Shown here: positions 1-7,824 of the stretch, piece by piece
Layout of the letters: each line of letters opens with the position of its first letter
Position numbering within the stretch: the first letter of the stretch is position 1
From: Prorocentrum cordatum
Lineage: Eukaryota; Sar; Dinophyceae; Prorocentrales; Prorocentraceae
Direction of reading: 5' to 3'
Assembly (NCBI GenBank): GCA_963575745.1
Contig: CAUYUJ010022392.1
Location: 581,676 to 645,675, forward strand
Length of the DNA stretch: 64,000 nt
Program-made: the position numbers and the translations under genes
Notes under the pieces: generated by a model
What the model was told of the DNA's origin: nothing
What the model saw: the letters and a program-made list of their open reading frames with translations, nothing else
Databases searched by the model: none

Positions 1-44
1 CGAAAGTTGACCCTCCAGGCGGTGGTCACGCATAAATTACCGCC

Positions 45-100
45 TCGGATTCTGAGAAGGCCTTCTCCTTCTCACTTCCCCCCCCCGCTCGCCGCCGAAG
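45..100 (+). repeat. Partial copy of the TTCTCAGAAGG foldback repeat
   Basis: Right half of a dispersed inverted-repeat element whose fuller copies lie near 43.2, 54.2, 57.4 and 63.6 kb. It reads TTCTGAGAAGGCCTTCTCC, then TCTCACTTCC, a C-run and GCTCGCCGCCGAAG. The left arm is missing. Confidence 0.7.
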
Positions 101-104
101 TCTG

Positions 105-340
105 CAGGGTGCGGCAGGCCAGCGCCGAGAGCGGCCCCCACTCCGCGCCCCACGCCACGCTCCAGCGCGGCCTGCTGGCGGGGGCCGCAGCTCTCGGGCC
201 GCTGCGCGTCGAGTGCGTCGCCGATGTGCTGGGCCACCGGCCCTCGGACCCAGCTGCCAGCCGGGCTCGAGAGCAGGTCCAACACGAGATCCTTCGTCAG
301 GATGTCGTACGGTGGAGGCATCGGATAAGGAGGCCAGGGC
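105..340 (-). CDS. Possible exon fragment, unknown protein
   Basis: An open minus-strand stretch with balanced, protein-like composition (YDILTKDLVLDLL, then a G/R-rich tail). No start is visible and it runs into the foldback repeat at 45-100. It could be an exon or exon relic of a GC-rich gene. I recognise no family, and chance ORFs are common at this GC content. Confidence 0.22.
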
Positions 341-397
341 CTGGAAGCCAGTGGGACAACCATTGAGGCTTAGCCGTGGATCTTACCGCGGCCCTCA

Positions 398-757
398 TCA
401 GATAAGGAATCCCCGAGGGCCTGAAGCCTCCTGGGCACAATCCTCAACCCACGCCCCGTCCGTAGTGAACTTCTCCTCACGCCGGTCGAGCAGCTCTCGT
501 CGCCAGTGCTGCCCCAGTCGACGTCCCAGCCGAACTCGAGCAGCTATCGCCAAGGCAATCGAACAGAAGGGAGAGCTAAGATCGGACCCCTGGCCGATCG
601 CCAGCAGGGTGCGCTTGGTGAGCGGCTTAGGCGGTATTCTCAGCATTATGTGGAGGGCGTGCAGCTCCTTGCCGCCGAGGGACGATGGCAAGGGGAGGAA
701 CTGTGACACGTACGGGAGTGTCGGGACAGCCAGCCCGTTGTATGGTTGCACCGCCAT
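398..757 (-). CDS. Possible exon, unknown 119-aa ORF
   Basis: An ATG-initiated minus-strand frame of 119 codons with more natural composition than nearby GC-rich ORFs, for example SLGGKELHALHIMLRIPP and RRELLDRREEKFTTDGAW. A strong donor-like GTAAGATCC lies just downstream on the same strand (about 379-387), followed by the possible exon at 105-340, so the two could be exons of one gene. The reading frames do not join simply and no family is recognised. Confidence 0.28.
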   Translation of the reverse strand: MAVQPYNGLAVPTLPYVSQFLPLPSSLGGKELHALHIMLRIPPKPLTKRTLLAIGQGSDLSSPFCSIALAIAARVRLGRRLGQHWRRELLDRREEKFTTDGAWVEDCAQEASGPRGFLI

Positions 758-1252
758 CTCCGAACCCAGACCACTTTGACCTGAGAGGGAGGAGTCGGAG
801 GGAGGAGACGGAGGACAGCGCGAGAGCCTCCCCTGGGGCGCACGGGTCCTCCTTCGAGCTGCCGCTGGGCAGCCACTCCGCGACTTTGTCGACGAGGCCG
901 CCGTCGTGGTCGTGCATCCCGGGCGGAGGACTGCCCCCGGGGCGCCCGCGAGAGCGCCCCCGCCCCCCCTCCCCTCCCCCGCGGGGGCCTCGCGGGGGCT
1001 CGGGCCGTGCCGCCTGGGGACGCGGCGCTCGAGCACGCACCGCGGGGCGAACGGCGACCGCTCGGCGCACGCCCGCGGGCGGCGGTCGCCGCACGTGCAA
1101 AAAGCTCGGGGGGCCAGCGCTCTCGAGGCGGGGCCCCGAGGGACGGGGCCCTGCAAAGATAGGGAGGGATCCGAGGTGGAATGTGCACTCTTGGAGGCAC
1201 CTCGTCTTCAGGGCCCCATCCAACTGGAGAGCCCGAGCATCGATAGCCATGC
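758..1252. other. GC-rich stretch without a supported gene
   Basis: C- and G-rich sequence whose open frames are arginine/proline-rich in all phases, as expected by composition. I see no gene or recognised repeat. Confidence 0.5.
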
Positions 1253-1433
1253 AGTGGAGGCCAGTCCACAAGAAGCCGTCCACGAGGAACCCAGCCCTGA
1301 GCTCCCAGGCCGTCCGCTGACATGTTCTGGTGTGGGGGCGCCACGTTTCCCCTCGCAAAACCGTCGCAACCCGAGAACCCCCGGAGGCGCCCTGGAGGCG
1401 ACACCGGTGCTTCTTGGTATGGGTCCCCACTGC
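1253..1433 (+). repeat. 180-bp dispersed repeat, family A copy 1
   Basis: First of six copies of a ~180-bp repeat (others at 23888, 38174, 42657, 47446 and 48384). Hallmarks in order: GTGGAGGCC, a run CCACAAGAA, CCCAGG.CGTCC, GGTGTGGG.GC.TCACG, ACC.TCG.AACCC, CCTGGAGGC, and CTTGG.ATGGG with CCACTG. All six lie on the + strand. Confidence 0.85.
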
Positions 1434-1594
1434 AGGCCCACGAGGCTCGGCTCCCCGCCCCGGGCGCCCGGCCCATGCCCGGCTCCCTGCACGCCGCCGT
1501 CCCGCACGGGGGGGTCCGCGCGTGGAGAGGCTCGCGAGGGGACCGCGCCGCCGACGTCGTCGGCGGTGCATCGCCGCCGCCGGCGCGGAGAAAC
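1434..1594. other. GC-rich flank of the large mobile element
   Basis: GC-rich sequence left of the terminal inverted repeat. No gene seen. The three bases before the terminus are AAC, matching the three bases after the right terminus. Confidence 0.4.
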
Positions 1595-1720
1595 TTACGG
1601 GGCCACATGCGGACCCTGCCCCCCCGCCCCCCACGATTTCTGGGGGGGAGGGTGGGGTTCACTTCGCGGGGCTCCACCCTCCCCCTCCCCAGTAGCTCAG
1701 TTAGACTAGGAATATAATTC
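1595..1720 (+). repeat. Left terminal inverted repeat
   Basis: Matches the reverse complement of 13439-13518. The left copy carries an extra ~47 bp (about 1642-1687) that is itself a hairpin (GGGGGAGGGTGGGG pairing with CTCCACCCTCCCCC). The inner block TAGCTCAGTTAG resembles a tRNA D-arm/box A, but no complete tRNA is present. Confidence 0.85.
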
Positions 1721-1732
1721 GTTAGGTTTATG

Positions 1733-1945
1733 TTGATTATCCTCTAAATCATGTTGATTAGAGGATAATTATCCTCTAAATCATGTTGATTAGAAGATAA
1801 AGATCCTCTAAATCATGTTGATTAGATAATAATTATCCTATAATTATGTTTGCTAGAAGATAATTATCCTCTAATTATCCTCTAATTATCCTCTAATTAT
1901 CTTCTATAATTTCATCCTCTAATTATCCTCTAATTATCCTCTAAG
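1733..1945. repeat. Left subterminal palindromic repeats
   Basis: Repeated units with 11-bp arms TTATCCTCTAA and TTAGAGGATAA around a 10-nt loop ATCATGTTGA, decaying to (CTCTAATTATC)n. The same unit occurs inside the right terminus at 13320-13437. Clustered subterminal repeats of this kind commonly serve as transposase binding sites in CMC and hAT elements. Confidence 0.85.
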
Positions 1946-1959
1946 ATAACCATTTTGTT

Positions 1960-2239
1960 ATTCCTCCTCATCCTCCCCTTCCCCTTCCTCCTCATCACAA
2001 GTATCTTCTTTGTTCCTCCTCCTCCTCCCCTTCCCCCTGCCCCTCGCTCTCCTCTTCCCAATCCTCCTGATCATGTCCCCCTTCTCCATATTCCTCGCCT
2101 TCCTCCCTCGCGACCTGCCTGCCTCATCGTCGTCGCACCGCCATCATCATCATCAGCTGTCCTGTCCTCCACCGCCCCCTTCACCATCGCAGCACCATCG
2201 CCATCTCATCGACATCACCGCTGATCGCTCCCGCGCCGT
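1960..2239 (+). repeat. Pyrimidine-rich tract upstream of the transposase-like gene
   Basis: (CCT)n-, (CTTCC)n- and (CAT)n-rich sequence. Frames through it give low-complexity Leu/Pro/Ser/His, so I do not extend the downstream gene into it. Confidence 0.7.
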
Positions 2240-2262
2240 ATCAAGCCGTTTTGGCTCGCAAG
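2240..2262 (+). other. DinoSL relic before the transposase-like gene
   Basis: Reads ..TCAAGCC.TTTTGGCTC, two extra bases, then AAG, preceded by CCGTA. This is the arrangement expected for a spliced leader or two partly fused leaders. It lies 35 nt before the ATG at 2298 and favours that start over in-frame upstream starts in the pyrimidine tract. Confidence 0.65.
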
Positions 2263-2297
2263 CTCGGGGCGCGAGACGAGAGGGGGGCAGGCTCGGC

Positions 2298-4058
2298 ATG
2301 TTGCGCGCCCTCTGGGCGACCCTGGTGCCGCCGCAGCCGAGGCGCCGCGGCGGATGGAGGCAGCAACTGGTGGCCGCCGAAGCGGACGCTGCCGCGGCGG
2401 ACGAGGACCGCGGCATCTCCCGTCTTTTCGGGAACCACCTGCTCTCTTGGTGCGACGGCGGGATGTCTGCCGCAAAGCTCCAGCACCTCGCGGCGAGCGG
2501 CGCCGCCGACGGGTTCGAGCACCCCGTGCTTGCCCGCATGGCGCAGCTGCGCGAAGGCCAGAACGCGCAGGCTTCACTGATTGAGCTGCTGGGTACCACT
2601 GGCGCGCCGCGGATTATATCCGCGTTTCCTGGGGAGTTCGTCTCCCACGGGGTGCTCCCGAGCTCATGGTTCTCGCTGCTGCACGCCTACCCGCACGAGT
2701 TCCGCTTGCGCCTCGGCGCGGAGAAGACCAAGCTGCGCGGTTTCTGGCGGGACTTCTTGAGCAGGCCCGCAAATGCTGACCTCAGGGCCAACCACCCCAT
2801 CATCGGTGGCATGGGCATCGGCGAGCTCGAGACGGTGATCCCCCTCACGATGCATGCTGACGCGGGGCCCTACTCGAAGACGTCTGCGTGCTATGTCGTC
2901 AGCTTCGGGTCCCTCGTCGGCGCCGGGGAGGCCAAGCTGACCAAGTTCATATGCGCCTCCTACGTGCAGCGGTCTGGCCAGATGGGTGACTCGCTCTGGT
3001 GGCACCGTGTGCTCGAGGACATGGCCGCGCTGGGCTCGGGCCATGTCGGGGGCAGAGCGGTTGCGCGCGACTCTGACGGCACTCTCTGGAGAGGCGCGCT
3101 GGTATTCGTCAAGTGCGATGAGGACGTGCGCGCAAATGATTTTGGCCTGACGCACTTCTCAGGGGGCAATGAGGTGTGCCCCGACTGCCTCGGCAACCGC
3201 GCGACGCGGCCTTTCACTGATATGACAGAGGGCGCCGCCTGGCGGCGAGGCGAGGGGATGAGCTTCGACGTGTGCAAGGCCAGGGCGCGGGAGCCCCACC
3301 ACCCGCTGGCGGCGAACGCGCATTTCTGCCACCGCTTCTTCTTCCCCATTGACATCATGCACCTCCTCGAGTGCAAGGGCGTGACGCCCCTTGTCTTTGG
3401 TTCCGCGATGATGTCGCTGCTGGCCGACGCCCGGGTCGGGGCGAACAAGGAGGAGCGCCTCGAAGCCATCAACGCCCGACGGGAGCAGTTCTACGACGCC
3501 AGGCCAGGGTCCAATCGTCTCCCGAAGATCATGCTCACCAACTGCGCCAGGGACGGGTGGGGGAACCTCGCGGGGCCAGCGTATAAGGCGGCGAACGTCA
3601 GGTGCGCGGCTCCGTTCTTCAGGGACGTCGTCTTCCACTACTGCGGGTCCATGCGTGATCGCGACCAGCAGTTGCGAAGACTAACCGCCGCGCTGGACGA
3701 CCTCTACGCGCTATTGTACGACGCGCCGATGTTCCCGCCCGATGCGACGGTGGTTCGCGTGCGGCAGCTGTGCCTGGCGTTTGGCAGCGCGTGCCAGCGC
3801 CTGCGCGAGCTGTCGCGCCGCGCTGGGGTCTTCGCCTTCGCGGTCACCCCGAAGGTGCACAAGGTCCAGCACATCCCTCTGCTGACATCGTGCATCAACC
3901 CCGTGATGGTCCAGGTGTACAGCGAGGAGTCCATGATGGGCTCGGTGACTGGCACGTGGAGGGGTTCGAAGAATGGGTGGTACAGGCAGACCGTGCAGAA
4001 GGTCGTCCTCATCAAGCAGGTCACGGGCGTGCTGCTGCGCTTTGAACTGGACACTTGA
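2298..4058 (+). CDS. Transposase-like protein, dinoflagellate repeated family
   Basis: A 586-aa product starting at the first ATG after the DinoSL relic. Features in order: MHADAG around residues 185-190, KCDEDVRAND near 272-281, a C-x2-C motif (VCPDC, 293-297), PIDIMHLLE at 350-358, then PKVHKVQHIP and NPVMVQVYSEESMMG, with acidic residues 543-544. The order of acidic residue, CxxC, then DxMH recalls Tnp2/CMC-type DDE transposases, in which the cysteine pair sits in an insertion before the second catalytic region. D188, D352 and E543 or E544 are my candidate catalytic residues. I recall similar proteins as amplified, unnamed families in dinoflagellate genomes. The ORF is intact, GC-rich and next to the left inverted terminus, as expected for the mobilising enzyme. 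An A8 run follows 34 nt after the stop. The function is inferred. Confidence 0.72.
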   Translation: MLRALWATLVPPQPRRRGGWRQQLVAAEADAAAADEDRGISRLFGNHLLSWCDGGMSAAKLQHLAASGAADGFEHPVLARMAQLREGQNAQASLIELLGTTGAPRIISAFPGEFVSHGVLPSSWFSLLHAYPHEFRLRLGAEKTKLRGFWRDFLSRPANADLRANHPIIGGMGIGELETVIPLTMHADAGPYSKTSACYVVSFGSLVGAGEAKLTKFICASYVQRSGQMGDSLWWHRVLEDMAALGSGHVGGRAVARDSDGTLWRGALVFVKCDEDVRANDFGLTHFSGGNEVCPDCLGNRATRPFTDMTEGAAWRRGEGMSFDVCKARAREPHHPLAANAHFCHRFFFPIDIMHLLECKGVTPLVFGSAMMSLLADARVGANKEERLEAINARREQFYDARPGSNRLPKIMLTNCARDGWGNLAGPAYKAANVRCAAPFFRDVVFHYCGSMRDRDQQLRRLTAALDDLYALLYDAPMFPPDATVVRVRQLCLAFGSACQRLRELSRRAGVFAFAVTPKVHKVQHIPLLTSCINPVMVQVYSEESMMGSVTGTWRGSKNGWYRQTVQKVVLIKQVTGVLLRFELDT

Positions 4059-4092
4059 GGTCACGGGCCTTGAAATGGAAAAATGATTTTGT

Positions 4093-4123
4093 AAAAAAAA
4101 CCCACGAGCGTGGGGTTGCCATC
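4093..4123 (+). promoter_or_regulatory. Gene-end hairpin motif, copy 1
   Basis: A8 followed by CCCACGAGCGTGGGG and TTGCCATC, 34 nt after the stop of the transposase-like gene. It is one of eight copies in the mobile element, each oriented with and located 3' of a gene. Confidence 0.75.
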
Positions 4124-4165
4124 GCTATCCCATGCCATGCCACGCATAGCCTGTGAGGGTAAGAA

Positions 4166-4230
4166 AAGGAGGAGGAGGAGGAGGAGGAGGAGGAGGAGGA
4201 GGAGGAGGAGGAGGAGGAGGAGGAGGAGGG
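4166..4230 (+). repeat. (GGA)n tract
   Basis: Near-perfect GGA array in the spacer after the first gene-end hairpin. Confidence 0.95.
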
Positions 4231-4420
4231 GGGAAGGAGGAGGGCCAACATCAGCAGGGGGAAGGCGGGCTAGATAATGAGGAGGGGGAGGGCGAGGTGC
4301 AAGGGAGTAGCAGTTGCAGTATATTAGTAGTAGCACAGTGGTGGGGGGAGGAGAAGCAGGAGGAGCAGGATGAGGGAATGCCGATCAGGGCCGCTATTGC
4401 CCGAACCCACCAGAGTCGGA

Positions 4421-5394
4421 ATGCCGACCTTGCCCAAGCGCGCGGAACCCGAGCCCGACGGCCCACCCGGCCCGATGCCGCCCACCTCGAACGACACTCG
4501 GAAGCGGGGGATGGCGAAAGTGGCGGACAAGCCACAGTGGGAGCAGAGCGAGATCGACCAAGCGTTGATCAAACTCGCGAAGGTCGGGCTTCAAAAATGC
4601 GGGGCCCACTGATGTGAGGAGGCAGAAGAGGGATAATGGGGGATAGGGCGGTGGCGGTGGTCGTCGTCGTCGTCGTCGGCCCCGCATCTCTTAGGCGGTC
4701 GACACCGCGCAGAACGAGTTCAAGGCGAAGGAGGACCTCAAAGATGAGGCAGAGAGGGAGGCGTCGTCCCGCGAGCGCGACATCGAGGAGCTCGAGAAGC
4801 AGAAGAAGACGCTCGAGGACGAGCTCCAGAAGCAGAAGAAGACGCTCGAGGAGCTCGAGAAGCAGAAGAAGACGCTCGAGGAGGAGAAGCAAAAGCTCAA
4901 CGAGGAGCTCGACGGCGCGAAGGCCATCTCGGGCCTCAAGAGGCGCAAGACCGAGGAGCAGCCGCAGGGCTCTCAGGTGTGAGCGGCTAAACGGTGACGG
5001 TGCTGAAGTGAGAGGCTAAACGGGAGGAGGATATAATGACAGCGGAGGAGGACGACGAGGAGGATGAGGAGGACGAGGAGGATGAGGGGGATATGGGGGA
5101 TAGGGGAGGACGATGATGATGAGGAGGATGAGGAGGAGATCGTGGGGAGGGGGACAGGGGAGGACGGAGGAGATAGCGAGGAGGAGGATGAGGAGATAGT
5201 GAGGAGGATGAGGGGGGTAGGGGGGATAGGGGAGGACGGAGGAGATACTGGGGAGGGGGATGGGGGAGGACGAGGATGATGAGGAGGACGAGGAAGGGGG
5301 GGAGGAGGAGGACGGGCCAGACCAGTGCGATGTCGCAGCTTCAGACCCGTACCAGGTCGCCGAGCCCGAGCCCGACGCTTCAGGCAGGCCGTAG
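4421..5394 (+). CDS. Spliced coiled-coil protein (three inferred exons)
   Basis: Exon 1 (4421-4582) encodes a P/E-rich start and SEIDQALIKLAK, ending at AAG|GTCGGG. A 112-nt intron ends CTCTTAG at 4694. Exon 2 (4695-4976) continues in phase 0 and encodes a Lys/Glu-rich coiled coil with repeated EKQKKTLEE units, then RRKTEEQPQGSQ at a strong donor CAG|GTGTGAG. If that donor is not used, the frame stops at 4980-4982. The last exon ends at the TAG at 5392 with DQCDVAASDPYQVAEPEPDA. This tail is nearly identical to the tail of the right-arm gene ending at 11038, and the 3' flank is conserved too. The acceptor for exon 3 lies somewhere in the acidic (GAG/GAT)n region (about 5040-5310) and cannot be placed by eye. 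An upstream in-frame ATG lies at 4370. A structural role is possible; function is unknown. Confidence 0.6.
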
Positions 5395-5413
5395 AAAAAC
5401 TGAGGGAAAAAAA

Positions 5414-5437
5414 CTACACGAACGTGGAGTTGCCATC
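5414..5437 (+). promoter_or_regulatory. Gene-end hairpin motif, copy 2
   Basis: A7 then CTACACGAACGTGGAG and TTGCCATCA, 20 nt after the coiled-coil gene. The following ~40 bp (CATCAATGTCACA.ACACC) match the sequence following copy 8. Confidence 0.7.
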
Positions 5438-5439
5438 AA

Positions 5440-5830
5440 TGTCACAAACACCATCACCACCATCATCACCACCATCATCATCATCACCATCGTCATCATC
5501 ATCATCGTAATCACCATCACCATCATCATCATCCACGAACTCATCGAGCGTGGGGGCATCATCATCATCATCGTCATCATCATCAACAAAAACTCCACGA
5601 GCGTGGGGGCACCATCATCACCATCACAATCACCATCATCATCGCCATCATCATCGGCATCATCGTCACCCTCATCATCACCAGCATCACCGCCACCATC
5701 GCAAACATCGTCGCCATCATCATCACCATCACCATCACCATCATCATCGCCATCATTATCGGCACCAACATCATCAGTATCACCGTCATCACCATCGCCA
5801 GCACCATCGTCGCTCGCCGTCGTCACCCAC
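5440..5830 (+). repeat. (CAT/CAC)n spacer with two further hairpin motifs
   Basis: Triplet-repeat DNA that translates to poly-His or poly-Ser frames. Degraded copies of the gene-end hairpin sit at 5533-5560 (TCGAGCGTGGGGGCAT) and 5587-5615 (CTCCACGAGCGTGGGGGC), suggesting that hairpin plus spacer duplicated as a unit. Confidence 0.85.
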
Positions 5831-5859
5831 TTCGTTCGAATTCAACTCCCCTCCTCCTC

Positions 5860-5881
5860 CATTGCCGTTCTTGGCGCAAAC
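5860..5881 (+). other. Weak DinoSL relic candidate
   Basis: GCCGTTCTTGGCGCAAAC resembles the leader with one insertion and several changes. No ATG occurs between here and 6033, so it would fix the start of the next gene. The match alone is poor. Confidence 0.3.
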
Positions 5882-6032
5882 CTTATCGGCGCCACCGGCG
5901 CCAGCAGCACCTTCGCCAGCAGCACCTTCGCCAGCAGCACCTTCGACGCCAGCAGCGTCGACAGCAGCAGCAAAGATCACGCGGGAGCAGCAGCGTCTTC
6001 GACGCAAGTACTTCGCCAGCAACACCTCCGAG

Positions 6033-6869
6033 ATGGAGGCGCCCGCAGCAACGTCGGCAGGGGCGAGGCCCACGGAGAAGGCGCCTCAAGCTTGGGCGCC
6101 GCGCTACGGGATCACCTACATGCGTTCCGAGCGCTCGCAGGTGCGCGAGAAGATGGAGTGCCACTTGTGGCTGGGCGGCCCAGACCTGTGGATCCCCTTC
6201 ATGTGCGAGCTCACGGCGGTGGGGAAGTGGGCGTGGCAGTACCCAGGCGTGCCCGAGGTGAGGAAGGCCCTGAAGGAGGGGATGCCAGAGTGGCTCGAGG
6301 GCGTGCCCATCGAGTGCATCCACCTCTACGAGGCGGACGAGCGCTCCTACCCGCCGAAGAAGTGGGGCGAAGAGCTCGAGGACACGTGGGTGCTCAACGA
6401 GAAGGGCCGCACGATGGTGTTCGTGGGTTGGCCGCAGCACGTCCTCAAAGCTCGGGCGACGAAGCCCCTGAGGAGCGAGAGCGAGAACCTCTACCAAGGC
6501 GACCCCAAGGGCGACGGCTACTACACGGACAACGACGAGCCGAACGAGAAGATTGGCTCGTACTGGGCGCCCAGCGGCGTCGGCGAGAAGACGGACTTCC
6601 AGGATGCCTGCGACCGCGGCTTCGACCGCGGCTTCGACAAGGGCCACGACAAGGGCTACGACAGCGGCTGGAAGGCTGGCTACAACAAGGGCTTCGCCCA
6701 GGGCCGCGTCTTGGCGAAGCAGCCCAGCACGCCCAGCAGCACGAACGAGAGCTGGGTCCAGGAGGGGAACGACGAGGACGTCACGGCCGCGCCGAGCGGC
6801 GTGAGCCCATGCCTCAAGTTCGCGGCGGCGGCAGCCCATGCGGCGTCGGCATCGCGCCCAGGGCCGTAG
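6033..6869 (+). CDS. Unknown protein with a Gly-aromatic repeat
   Basis: A 278-aa protein from the first ATG after the A/P/S-repeat leader. The N-terminal two thirds is complex (ERSQVREKMECHLWLGG, KGRTMVFVGWPQHVL). Then comes a run of 4-residue repeats of the type (D/N)-(R/K)-G-(F/Y/H) (FDRGFDKGHDKGYDSGWKAG). The tail is A/S-rich. In-frame sequence upstream of 6033 encodes AAPSP repeats like those in the right-arm proteins, so an earlier spliced start is possible. It is the last gene of the left arm and is followed by a hairpin motif at 7001. No family recognised. Confidence 0.65.
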   Translation: MEAPAATSAGARPTEKAPQAWAPRYGITYMRSERSQVREKMECHLWLGGPDLWIPFMCELTAVGKWAWQYPGVPEVRKALKEGMPEWLEGVPIECIHLYEADERSYPPKKWGEELEDTWVLNEKGRTMVFVGWPQHVLKARATKPLRSESENLYQGDPKGDGYYTDNDEPNEKIGSYWAPSGVGEKTDFQDACDRGFDRGFDKGHDKGYDSGWKAGYNKGFAQGRVLAKQPSTPSSTNESWVQEGNDEDVTAAPSGVSPCLKFAAAAAHAASASRPGP

Positions 6870-7000
6870 AGGTTCTGAGACGCCACGCTGCCGCGGTGGC
6901 CGCACAGGGCCACCGCTGAGGGCAGCCTTCGCCCTCTCGGGCGCGCGGCCGCGGGCGCAGCCTCTCGACGCCCAGGCCGGCGAAAAACAATGTTTTTCGG

Positions 7001-7037
7001 AAAAAAACCCTCGCGAGCGCGGGGTGATCCCTCCCAT
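7001..7037 (+). promoter_or_regulatory. Gene-end hairpin motif, copy 5
   Basis: A7 then CCCTCGCGAGCGCGGGGTGATC, about 130 nt after the stop at 6869. Base pairs are kept while the bases themselves changed compared with CCACGAGCGTGG. Confidence 0.65.
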
Positions 7038-7039
7038 CC

Positions 7040-7133
7040 TCCTCGTCCTCCTCCTCCTCCTCGTCGTCGTCGCCCGTCGTCGTCGTCGCCCGTCGTCGTC
7101 GTCGTCGCCCGTCGTCGTCGTCGTCGTCGTCGT

Positions 7134-7169
<36 letters not shown>

Positions 7170-7174
7170 TCGTC

Positions 7175-7205
<31 letters not shown>

Positions 7206-7281
7206 ATCGTCCGTCGCCGTCGTCCGTCGTCCGTCGTCCGTCGTCGTCGTCGTCGTCGCCGTCGCCCGTCGTCGTCGTCGT

Positions 7282-7363
<82 letters not shown>

Positions 7364-7440
7364 TCGTCCGTCGTCGTCGCCGTCGCCGTCGCCGTCGAGG
7401 GCGACGGAGCCCGTCGCCGTCGCCGTCGAGGGCGACGGAG
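7040..7440 (+). repeat. (CGT/CGC)n tract
   Basis: About 400 bp of CGTCGT and CGCCGT triplets between the last left-arm hairpin motif and the central AT-rich hairpins. It gives poly-Arg, poly-Val or poly-Ser frames, none supported as coding. Confidence 0.95.
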
Positions 7441-7444
7441 CCCG

Positions 7445-7502
7445 TCTTAATCTCATCTTAATACCATCTTAAAGTTAAGATGAGATTAAGATGAGATTAA
7501 GA
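7445..7502. repeat. Central hairpin 1
   Basis: Imperfect inverted repeat with 28-nt arms built from TCTTAATCTCA units and their complement. It lies exactly where the + and - gene arms converge. Confidence 0.85.
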
Positions 7503-7536
7503 TGGGCCTTTTGTGATTGAATCAATCAGTAACGAC

Positions 7537-7580
7537 CTCATCTTAATCTCATCTTAAATTTAAGATGAGATTAAGATGAG
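7537..7580. repeat. Central hairpin 2 (perfect palindrome)
   Basis: A 44-bp palindrome without mismatch, centred between 7558 and 7559 (CTTAAA|TTTAAG). With hairpin 1 it separates convergent transcription units and might act as a bidirectional terminator or as a remnant of element dimerisation. Confidence 0.9.
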
Positions 7581-7587
7581 ATTAAGA

Positions 7588-7660
7588 TGAGGAGGAGGAG
7601 GAGGAGGCGGAGGAGGAGGAGGAGGAGGAGGAGGAGGAGGGAGGGGTGGAGGAGGAGGAT
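7588..7660 (+). repeat. (GGA)n tract
   Basis: Purine triplet array in the 3' spacer of the first right-arm gene. Confidence 0.95.
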
Positions 7661-7697
7661 GGCCGCTCCGCGCTCGCGGAGGAGGCTTCTACTTTCC
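7658..7697 (-). promoter_or_regulatory. Gene-end hairpin motif, copy 6
   Basis: On the minus strand CTCCGCGAGCGCGGAG then GGCCATCCTCC, about 130 nt past the stop at 7825. It is in the same orientation as the gene it follows. Confidence 0.65.
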
Positions 7698-7824
7698 AGT
7701 GCTCGGCGTGCAATCAAGCGCGCCCCGCGCGATATCGACCCATCCCGACCCCCTCGTCTCTGGAAGAGGCGAGGGGGGAAGGCGAACGACCCCGCGCTCC
7801 CCTCCTTTAGCCGCCCGTGGCCCC

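Noticed and set aside
1690-1720. A tRNA gene at the element termini
   Set aside because: Only a D-arm-like block is present. No anticodon arm, T-arm or acceptor pairing could be drawn.
2010-2297. N-terminal extension of the transposase-like gene
   Set aside because: It encodes low-complexity Leu/Pro/Ser/His from a pyrimidine tract and precedes the spliced-leader relic, which would be at the mRNA 5' end.
5276-6919. A 547-residue frame overlapping the unknown left-arm gene
   Set aside because: It is a shifted frame of the 6033-6869 gene: Arg/Gly-rich where the other frame is complex, poly-Ile/Ser elsewhere.
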